Positions 1 through 4,395 of a stretch of 6,225 nt of DNA are shown here, in pieces (positions within the stretch are counted from its first letter, which is position 1; every line of letters starts with the position of its first letter). This DNA is from JBAYVY01 sp041674345 (GTDB lineage Bacteria; Planctomycetota; Phycisphaerae; Phycisphaerales; Zrk34): contig JBAYVY010000227.1 in NCBI GenBank assembly GCA_041674345.1, forward strand, positions 1 to 6,225, in the 5' to 3' direction. The translations under genes and the position numbers were made by a program. The notes under the pieces were generated by a model. The model did not search any database, was not told where the DNA came from, and worked only from the letters and a program-made list of their open reading frames with translations.

Positions 1-18
1 CCGACGAATCCGTAGCCC

Positions 19-261
19 CAGGGCCACCGCGTCCTCCGTGGATCGGACGGGAAACGGACAGGAATTAACCACAGGCACAGAGATGCAAAAAATGGACGAA
101 TGGACTTAGGGACGAAGGGACGAAGTGAGGATGGGGCTGTGATTCTTTCACTTCGTGCCTTCGTCCCTGATCCCTGCTTGCTCGTTTTACTCTGTGCCTG
201 TGGTTCATTTCTTCTCTGCGCCGCTTGCGGTGAATCAAAAAGAGAGAATGCGGTGGCCCTG
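19..261. repeat. Nested concentric inverted repeat with GGGACGAA words (element A)
   Basis: Three pairs of complementary arms share nearly one centre, around position 138. The outer arms are 19-30 and 250-261 (12 of 12 paired). The middle arms are 67-82 and 190-205 (16 of 16, AACCACAGGCACAGAG and its complement). The inner arms are 108-128 and 148-168 (20 of 21). The inner arms are built from the octamer GGGACGAA, also the unit of the element inside the ABC ATPase gene. The shared centre argues that this is one large palindromic element and not three chance repeats. It has no coding capacity of its own. Function is unknown. Confidence 0.8.
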
Positions 262-408
262 ATCCGTAGCCAGCTCCCGGCTTGGCGGGCGGGGGCGGAA
301 CCGCTGTAATGGCGTAAAAATTGGGGTTGGGCTTGATTTTTGTTTGCTTACGGGGGTTCTGGTCGATTACGCTATAGGCAGTGACAGGACCGATTCGACC
401 CATTCACG

Positions 409-415
409 TAAGGAG
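409..415 (+). promoter_or_regulatory. Shine-Dalgarno site of the histone-like gene
   Basis: TAAGGAG at 409-415 lies eight bases before the ATG at 424. It is the best ribosome binding site in the window and fixes the start of the histone-like gene. Confidence 0.8.
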
Positions 416-423
416 ACGCAGCC

Positions 424-639
424 ATGCAGACATATGAACAGCTCAAGCAGTTGGTAGCGGCGGCTGAAGAGGATATTCGCAAGGCGGAAGGCGGGAACAA
501 GGCGGCGGGAACCCGCGCCCGCAAGGCGATGCAGGACATCAAGGCCGCCGCCCAAGCCGTGCGCGTCGGTTTGCTCGAAGCACGCGGCGATGACACCCCC
601 GGCTCCCCCGGCTCCCCCGGCTCGGCCCCGCAGATGTGA
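424..639 (+). CDS. Histone H1/Hc1-like DNA-associated protein
   Basis: This 71-residue protein resembles the N-terminal helical part of chlamydial Hc1 and its planctomycete relatives. The visible signature is a KAEGGNKAAGTRARKAMQDI segment at residues 20-39, similar to the KAEKGNKAAAQRVR segment of Hc1, within an amphipathic helix spanning roughly residues 3-52. Hc1 proteins bind DNA and compact the nucleoid; a chromatin-associated role here is inferred from that family. Unlike full Hc1 it has no lysine-rich C-terminal tail. Instead it ends in an acidic and Gly/Ser/Pro-rich stretch (GDDTPGSPGSPGSAPQM) encoded by a 9-base tandem repeat. The start is supported by the strong TAAGGAG. Inverted repeat element B begins six bases after the stop. 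Confidence 0.75.
   Translation: MQTYEQLKQLVAAAEEDIRKAEGGNKAAGTRARKAMQDIKAAAQAVRVGLLEARGDDTPGSPGSPGSAPQM
601..625 (+). repeat. 9-base tandem repeat (GGCTCCCCC) in the histone-like gene
   Basis: GGCTCCCCC occurs at 601-609 and 610-618, followed by a partial GGCTC. The period of nine keeps the frame and encodes repeated Gly-Ser-Pro at the C-terminus of the histone-like protein. Copy number probably varies between relatives without harming the frame. Confidence 0.7.
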
Positions 640-644
640 TTCAC

Positions 645-760
645 GCGCTGTGCGGGGTGCGCTGTGCGGGGTGCGGCATGCGGGGTGCGGTAAGGCACGG
701 TATCTTTCCGCACCCCGCATCCCGCACAACGCACCCCGCATGCCGCACCCCGCACAGCGC
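645..760. repeat. Heptamer-word inverted repeat (element B)
   Basis: A perfect 31-base inverted repeat pairs 659-689 with 730-760 around a 40-base loop. The left arm is preceded by a tandem copy of its first 14 bases (645-658 equals 659-672). The arms read as heptamers, alternating GCGCTGT or GCGGCAT with GCGGGGT. The loop holds further degenerate copies. It lies between the histone-like gene (stop at 639) and the dehydratase gene (842). The element is open in several frames on both strands, so apparent ORFs over it are not evidence of coding. It could terminate or process the histone transcript, but no U-tract follows. Confidence 0.9.
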
Positions 761-827
761 ATCCCGCACGGCGGGTTCGCCGGACGAGGGATGAAATCAA
801 CGGCCCGGCGAGGTGTCGGTGCCGGCT

Positions 828-834
828 GGAAGGA
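828..834 (+). promoter_or_regulatory. Shine-Dalgarno site of the FabZ-like gene
   Basis: GGAAGGA at 828-834, seven bases before the ATG at 842, supports that start. Confidence 0.65.
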
Positions 835-841
835 TGCCTGA

Positions 842-1324
842 ATGCCGCCGATTTATTTGTTGGACCTGAAAGAGTACGACCTGAACCAGGTGATGTTCGG
901 CCCGGCGGACTTGGAACGCGCCAACCCGCAGCGAGGCGACATGCGTCAGTTGGACGGCATCTGCTGGGCGGGATTCAAGGGCGAACATATGGTCGCGGTG
1001 GGATTCAAGGATTGTCGGCCCGATGAGTTCTGGGTGCCCGGCCACATTCCCGGCCGGCCTCTGCTGCCGGGCGTGCTGATGATCGAGGCGGCGGCGCAGC
1101 TCGCGGCGTTCATGATTAAAGAGTTTCGCAAGGAACCCGGCTTTCTGGGTTTCGTCGGATGTGATGAGGTCAAGTTCCGAGGCCAGGTCGCACCCGGCCA
1201 GCGGCTTTACATCCTGGGCCAGGAAACCGAATACCGCCCCGGCCGGCGTTTCACCTGCCGCACACAGGGCCTGTGCGAGGATAAACTGGTGTTTGAATCG
1301 ACGATTCGCGGAATGGCGATTTAA
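842..1324 (+). CDS. FabZ-like 3-hydroxyacyl-ACP dehydratase (hotdog fold)
   Basis: This 160-residue protein belongs to the FabZ/FabA family, which dehydrates 3-hydroxyacyl-ACP in fatty acid elongation in the cytoplasm. The diagnostic segment is GHIPGRPLLPGVLMIEAAAQ at residues 67-86, matching the GHFPGRPIMPGVLILEAMAQ of FabZ. The catalytic pair is present as His68 and Glu82, 14 residues apart as in FabZ. A KFRGQVAPGQRLYI strand at residues 111-124 matches the KFRRPVVPGD region. The N-terminus differs from classical FabZ: it has PQRGDMRQLDGI instead of the PHRYPFLLVDRV motif, so this may be a FabZ paralogue acting on a specialised substrate. I therefore give no gene symbol. Length is close to the family norm (about 145-160). 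The gap to the ABC ATPase gene is 95 bases and is filled mostly by element C. Confidence 0.88.
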   Translation: MPPIYLLDLKEYDLNQVMFGPADLERANPQRGDMRQLDGICWAGFKGEHMVAVGFKDCRPDEFWVPGHIPGRPLLPGVLMIEAAAQLAAFMIKEFRKEPGFLGFVGCDEVKFRGQVAPGQRLYILGQETEYRPGRRFTCRTQGLCEDKLVFESTIRGMAI

Positions 1325-1337
1325 TTCGGAAAATGGG

Positions 1338-1404
1338 AAGTGGAAAGTCGGAAGTCGGAAGTTAAGATCGCAGCATGACACTTCCGCCTTCCCACTTTCC
1401 ACTT
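1338..1404. repeat. Heptamer-word inverted repeat (element C)
   Basis: Arms 1338-1362 and 1380-1404 pair at 23 of 25 positions around a 17-base loop. The left arm reads as tandem heptamers of the type GGAAGTC/GAAAGTC. It fills most of the gap between the FabZ-like and ABC ATPase genes. The in-frame ATG at 1375 lies in the loop, which makes it an unlikely start for the ATPase. Confidence 0.85.
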
Positions 1405-1419
1405 TCCCCAAACCCACCC

Positions 1420-2391
1420 ATGCCTGGGGAGACTGTGAACCCACCGCAAGCGCCCATCGAGATTCGTGTGGAGGAACTGCACAAGCAGTTCGATGAGCGT
1501 CCGGTGTTGCGCGGGGTGAACCTGACGATCCGCCGGGGCGAAATCGTGGCGATCCTCGGTGCCAGCGGCGGGGGCAAAACCGTGTTGCTCCAACATCTGA
1601 TCGGCCACTATCAACCCGACGCCGGGCGCGTTCTGGTCGCCGATCACGATAGTCCGCTTCCGGGAAACCTGGTCGATCTGGCGATGCTGGACTGTGACGC
1701 GATGGACCGGCTCCGGATTCACTGGGCGGTGGTGTTTCAGCCCAACGCGCTGTTCACCGGGTCGGTGTACGAGAACATCGCGTTGTGGATGCGGGAAGTG
1801 AAATTGATGGAAGAATCGCAGATCAGGCCCCGCGTGGAAAACGCGCTGAAGGCCGTCGGACTCGACCCCGACGCGGTGATGCAGCGCGATCGCTCCAAAC
1901 TGTCGGGCGGCATGGCCAAGCGCGTGGCGATCGCCCGCGCGATCGCCATGCAGCCCCGGCTGATCTTTTACGACGAGCCGACCACCGGGCTGGACCCCTC
2001 GATGGCGACGCAGATTCACGATCTGATTCAGCGGATGCACGAAGAGGAAAGGGACGAAGGGACGGAGGGACGGAGGGACGAAGTGGGAATAAAGGGATCA
2101 GGGACGGAGGGATCAAGGGACGAAGGGAAAGAGGCGGAGCCGATCCCCACTTCGTCCCTCCGTCCCTCCGTCCCTTCGTCCCTTCCTGTCCCCCGCACCA
2201 GCGTCATCATCACGCATGACACGCAACTGCTGCGGCGACTTGGGCCGCGTATCGTGTTGCTGCACGAAGGGCGGGTCGTGTTCGACGGCCCCTACGCCGA
2301 GTTCCACGACAAGGCCGCCGATATGCCCGTCGTTCGCCCTTACATCGAACAAATGCCCTCGCTTCAATTGCGAGCTGTGCCTCATGCCTGA
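1420..2391 (+). CDS. MlaF-like ABC transporter ATP-binding protein with an in-frame repeat insertion
   Basis: This 323-residue protein has a full ABC nucleotide-binding domain: Walker A GASGGGKT (47-54), Q-loop Gln107, signature LSGGM (161-165), Walker B LIFYDE (181-186) with catalytic Glu186, D-loop LD (191-192) and H-loop His266. Sequence style (VLRGVNLTIRRGEIVAILG, DEPTTGLDP) and length fit the MlaF/Ttg2A group, which powers phospholipid or lipid transport between membranes with an MlaE-type permease. No permease or MlaD gene is in the window, so the partner is unknown. Residues 208-257 are low complexity (charged repeats, then SSLRPSVPSSLPVP), encoded by inverted repeat element D. They sit between the helix after the D-loop and the strand before the H-loop, where relatives have only a short turn. 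Start choice is uncertain: ATG 1420 lacks a clear ribosome site, GTG 1435 follows GGGGAGA too closely, and ATG 1375 lies inside element C. The stop overlaps the next gene by 8 bases. Confidence 0.88.
   Translation: MPGETVNPPQAPIEIRVEELHKQFDERPVLRGVNLTIRRGEIVAILGASGGGKTVLLQHLIGHYQPDAGRVLVADHDSPLPGNLVDLAMLDCDAMDRLRIHWAVVFQPNALFTGSVYENIALWMREVKLMEESQIRPRVENALKAVGLDPDAVMQRDRSKLSGGMAKRVAIARAIAMQPRLIFYDEPTTGLDPSMATQIHDLIQRMHEEERDEGTEGRRDEVGIKGSGTEGSRDEGKEAEPIPTSSLRPSVPSSLPVPRTSVIITHDTQLLRRLGPRIVLLHEGRVVFDGPYAEFHDKAADMPVVRPYIEQMPSLQLRAVPHA
2049..2184. repeat. Octamer-word inverted repeat inside the ABC ATPase gene (element D)
   Basis: A perfect 39-base inverted repeat pairs 2049-2087 with 2146-2184 around a 58-base loop. 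The left arm is four octamers of the type GGGACGRA ending in GGGACGAAGTGGG. The loop carries more copies (GGGATCA, GGGACGGA, GGGATCAA, GGGACGAA). The element shares its word and the GACGAAGTG arm end with element A. It lies wholly inside the ABC ATPase reading frame. The GGGACGAA and GGGACGGA words contain no stop codon in any of the six frames, which may explain why a coding region can hold it. Confidence 0.93.
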
Positions 2392-3643
2392 TCCGATGCT
2401 CCAACCCGTTCATCCCCGGTTGAAGTTCACGCTGAACTTCGACACGGGGTCTGATCCGGGGACCAATCCGGGGGCGGGGGTGATTCCGGGGGTCGAAGCA
2501 TGGCGGTTGGCCATCCCCGCCAAGCCCGCCTGTTACCTGCTGTGCGATGCGAATGAACAACCGATCCTGCTGGCGACCACGGGAAACCTGCGAAACGCGA
2601 TGGTCCACCGCTTAGCGGAGGGCGTCAGCCCCCGTGAGGAAGAAAGGGACTTAGGGAATGAGGGAATGAGGGACGATGCAAGCAACGGCCCTGCCTCTTC
2701 CCCTCAGTCCCTTTCTTCCCCTCCTCAGTCCCTTTCCTCCCGAACCGACTACCGAGCCATCACGCGAATCATCCAATACCGCCCCTGCTGTTCCGCCTTT
2801 GAAACCGACTGGACGTTTCTCGAAAACGTGCGGTCGATCCACCCCCGCAACTATCGCACACTCATCCGGCACTGGCGAACGCATTGGATCACCATGGATC
2901 CGGGGGCTGCACATCCGCGATTCACCCCCACGACTCAACCCCATTTCGAGGGGGAACTTTGCATCGGCCCGATCGCCGCTTCCGCCGATGCGAAACAAAC
3001 CATCGACGCCCTCGAAGACCTCTGCGATCTTTGCCGCCATCACGACATCCTCGTCCAGGCCCCGCACGGCATCGCCTGCGCTTACAAGGAAATGGGCAAG
3101 TGCCCCGCGCCCTGTGACGGCTCGATCACGATGGACGAATACCGCCGCCGGATCGACGACGCGATCTCTCTGCTCGTCCCCGGAAATGCCCCCCCCGGAA
3201 GTAAAAACCGCGATGACTGGATCGCCCGTGTCCGGCAGCAAATGAAACAGGCCGTCGCGGAACTCAGGTTTGAACAGGCCGCCCGTTGGAAACTGAAACT
3301 CGAACGTCTGGCCGCGCTCGATCATCCGTCGCTGCGATGGTGTCGCCCGCTCGACCAATGGCGGGGCCTCTACCTCCAGCCCGGCTCGCGCAAATCCGCG
3401 CTCCGCCCTTTCATCATCACGCCCGGCCGCATCCGCTTCCTCGGCGAAATCACCGGCAAACACCGCGATCAACAAATCGCCTGGCTCCAATCCCATCTGC
3501 CCACGCTGCTCAACGACGCCACCCCGCCCGATGAACTGGCCGCCCACCGCATGGCGCTGTTCGCAAGACACCTCATGCGCGACAACGCGCCGGGCCGATG
3601 GTTGCCCGCCGATCAACCCCTGGAGGGAATTGCTGATTTCTGA
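2384..3643 (+). CDS. UvrC-like protein: degenerate GIY-YIG, four-Cys motif, UVR motif, no C-terminal nuclease
   Basis: This 419-residue protein resembles the N-terminal half of the excinuclease subunit UvrC. Residues 47-76 (PACYLLCDANEQ...LLATTGNLRNAM) match the GIY-YIG segment, but the YVGK part reads LLAT and the Arg of the LRxR helix is Ala, so nuclease activity is doubtful. Cys217, Cys232, Cys240 and Cys244 (ending GKCPAPCDG) match the cysteine pattern of UvrC, reported to hold a 4Fe-4S cluster in E. coli. A UVR motif (MKQAVAELRFEQAARWKLKL, 287-306) suggests contact with UvrB. The RNase H-like nuclease and helix-hairpin-helix domains of full UvrC (about 600 residues) are absent. Residues 85-120 are low complexity and come from element E. 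The ATG at 2384 overlaps the ATPase stop (2389-2391), suggesting translational coupling; ATG 2396 is an alternative. Role in nucleotide excision repair is inferred. Confidence 0.78.
   Translation: MPDPMLQPVHPRLKFTLNFDTGSDPGTNPGAGVIPGVEAWRLAIPAKPACYLLCDANEQPILLATTGNLRNAMVHRLAEGVSPREEERDLGNEGMRDDASNGPASSPQSLSSPPQSLSSRTDYRAITRIIQYRPCCSAFETDWTFLENVRSIHPRNYRTLIRHWRTHWITMDPGAAHPRFTPTTQPHFEGELCIGPIAASADAKQTIDALEDLCDLCRHHDILVQAPHGIACAYKEMGKCPAPCDGSITMDEYRRRIDDAISLLVPGNAPPGSKNRDDWIARVRQQMKQAVAELRFEQAARWKLKLERLAALDHPSLRWCRPLDQWRGLYLQPGSRKSALRPFIITPGRIRFLGEITGKHRDQQIAWLQSHLPTLLNDATPPDELAAHRMALFARHLMRDNAPGRWLPADQPLEGIADF
2636..2740. repeat. Degenerate octamer-word inverted repeat inside the UvrC-like gene (element E)
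   Basis: The left part (2636-2674) contains GGGACTTA, GGGAATGA, GGGAATGA and GGGACGAT octamers. The right part (2701-2740) has two copies of CTCAGTCCCTTTC, complementary to the left. The best perfect pairing is GGAAGAAAGGGACT at 2638-2651 with 2706-2719. The word GGACTTAGGGA is shared with element A. The element encodes residues about 85-120 of the UvrC-like protein. Unlike element D, some frames of these words contain TAG or TGA, but the frame in use avoids them. Confidence 0.75.
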
Positions 3644-3710
3644 TTTTGGAACCTCCCGCCGACATTCCCAAATCAGAACTGGACTTTTGCAAAAGTTCAG
3701 TCAGAAATCA
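3634..3710. terminator. Hairpin junction between convergent genes (element G)
   Basis: Perfect 10-base arms TGATTTCTGA (3634-3643) and TCAGAAATCA (3701-3710) enclose two further hairpins: 3640-3649 with 3667-3676 (8 of 10), and a 24-base near-perfect palindrome at 3678-3701 centred on GC 3689-3690. The stop codons of both convergent genes (3641-3643 on the plus strand, 3699-3697 on the minus strand) lie inside. The left arm begins with heptamers TGATTTC TGATTTT, a weak version of the heptamer style of the other elements. A bidirectional terminator role fits the position, but there is no strong GC stem followed by a U-tract. Confidence 0.5.
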
Positions 3711-4227
3711 CTTTGGGCAACACCCCCGCCAACTCCTCATACACCTCCTCCAGCGCCTGCGGCACCACGCGCACGCTCCCAATCACCGACATGAAATTCG
3801 TATCCCCCGCCCACCGCGGAACCAGATGCACGTGCAAATGACCCGGCAACCCCGCCCCCGCGCACTTGCCGATGTTGATCCCGATGTTCACCCCCTGCGG
3901 ATTCATCGCCGCGGTCAGCAATCGCTCCGCCAGCACGATCAACTCCATCAGGTCCGCTCGCTCCTCCCGACCGAGCATCGTCAAATCCGCCACCGCCCTC
4001 CCGGGGGCCACCATCAGATGCCCGTTCGTGTACGGATAACGATTCAACAAAATCATCGCATGAACACTGCGATGCAACACCATGTTCTCCCGGTCCTTCT
4101 CCGGCGAAGCCCAATAGTCCGCCAGAAACGACCCGCCCCCGCCCCCGGAAGTTTTTGCGTCGGGCTTATCGCCCAAACCGCGTATGTATTGCATTCGCCA
4201 CGGGGCCCAGAGGTTTGCATCCGACAT
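3697..4227 (-). CDS. HIT-family protein (Ap4A phosphorylase/hydrolase-like)
   Basis: This 176-residue protein has the histidine triad His130-Leu-His132-Val-His134-Leu-Val, followed by PRWAGDTNFMSVIGSVRVVP. That segment is typical of the bacterial HIT group annotated as Ap4A phosphorylase or ATP adenylyltransferase-like. These enzymes split dinucleoside polyphosphates or related nucleotides using the middle histidine. The N-terminus LWAPWRMQYI (6-15) and the LNRYPYTNGHLMVAP segment (61-75) also match. Relatives usually have a CxxC zinc pair before the DRENxVLxR segment; here the region reads SGGGGGSFLADYW (27-39), with Ser and Ala where the cysteines would be. The start ATG at 4227 is supported by GGAG at 4238-4235. 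The gene lies downstream of nadB, separated by element F, and ends within element G. Confidence 0.88.
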   Translation of the reverse strand: MSDANLWAPWRMQYIRGLGDKPDAKTSGGGGGSFLADYWASPEKDRENMVLHRSVHAMILLNRYPYTNGHLMVAPGRAVADLTMLGREERADLMELIVLAERLLTAAMNPQGVNIGINIGKCAGAGLPGHLHVHLVPRWAGDTNFMSVIGSVRVVPQALEEVYEELAGVLPKVISD

Positions 4228-4234
4228 GGTTCAA

Positions 4235-4238
4235 CTCC
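4235..4238 (-). promoter_or_regulatory. Shine-Dalgarno site of the HIT gene
   Basis: Minus-strand GGAG lies seven bases before the ATG at 4227. It is just outside the long hairpin element F, whose nearer arm ends at 4250, so folding of that hairpin would not cover it. Confidence 0.6.
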
Positions 4239-4249
4239 GTTGGTAATGC

Positions 4250-4381
4250 CGAATGACGAAATCCGAATGACGAATCAAGCACGAAACTCGAAATCCGAAA
4301 CAAAGCCGCGACCGTTGGTCGCGGTCCCCGTTTCGGATTTCGGACTTCGGATTTGATTCGTCATTCGGATTTCGTCATTCG
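4250..4381. repeat. Long heptamer-word hairpin between nadB and the HIT gene (element F)
   Basis: The arms 4250-4278 and 4353-4381 are perfectly complementary over 29 bases. Pairing continues inward with few mismatches through CGAAATCCGAAAC-like sequence and closes with a perfect 8-base stem (CCGCGACC 4306-4313, GGTCGCGG 4317-4324) and a 3-base loop. The whole 132-base stretch can therefore fold as one hairpin. The outer arm reads as heptamers CGAATGA CGAAATC CGAATGA CGAATCA. It fills most of the 168-base gap between nadB and the HIT gene. In a shared transcript it would be a strong double-stranded RNA segment and a possible RNase III site or partial terminator. Confidence 0.93.
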
Positions 4382-4395
4382 TCATTTTCACCGCG

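Larger units (their letters stand above)
1..423. other. Left-edge region without a supported gene
   Basis: No convincing coding region is seen in this stretch. Its main content is the nested inverted repeat described separately (arms between 19 and 261). Positions 3-68 are open in one forward frame and end in TAA at 66-68, so the tail of an upstream gene is possible, but the residues are not recognisable. On the minus strand a GTG at 27-25 has a GGAGG at 37-33 five bases upstream, so a leftward gene could begin here; only nine codons are inside the window. Positions 262-408 should hold the promoter of the histone-like gene. I see TTGCTT at 344-349 and weak -10-like words (TACGCT 368-373, TATAGG 373-378), none convincing. 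Confidence 0.5.

Noticed and set aside
1..27. Leftward gene starting at GTG 27 with GGAGG at 37-33
   Set aside because: The ribosome-site spacing is good, but only nine codons are in view, so it cannot be supported as a gene.
344..378. Sigma-70 type promoter before the histone-like gene
   Set aside because: TTGCTT at 344-349 pairs with TATAGG only at a 23-base spacer, or with a poor TACGCT at 18 bases; neither is convincing.
367..841. Overlapping ORFs on both strands across element B, including an 83-codon ORF at 590-841
   Set aside because: The heptamer words lack stops in several frames, so openness there follows from the repeat. Products are Cys/Arg/Pro/His-rich repeats without a domain.
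797..2040. Long minus-strand ORFs opposite the FabZ-like and ABC ATPase genes
   Set aside because: Both forward genes have catalytic motifs in the expected order, and the reverse products have none.
2049..2184. Possible CRISPR array, because of regularly repeated units
   Set aside because: Units are 8 bases with no spacers of constant length, the two arms are in opposite orientation, and no cas gene is present.
2651..3616. A 321-codon minus-strand ORF opposite the UvrC-like gene
   Set aside because: The forward frame carries the cysteine and UVR motifs; the reverse product has no recognisable motif and is a GC-rich shadow.
19..4381. Insertion sequence or classical MITE explanation for the palindromes
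   Set aside because: No transposase is present, there are no shared terminal repeats between elements, and I see no consistent target duplication. A non-autonomous element moved in trans is not excluded.
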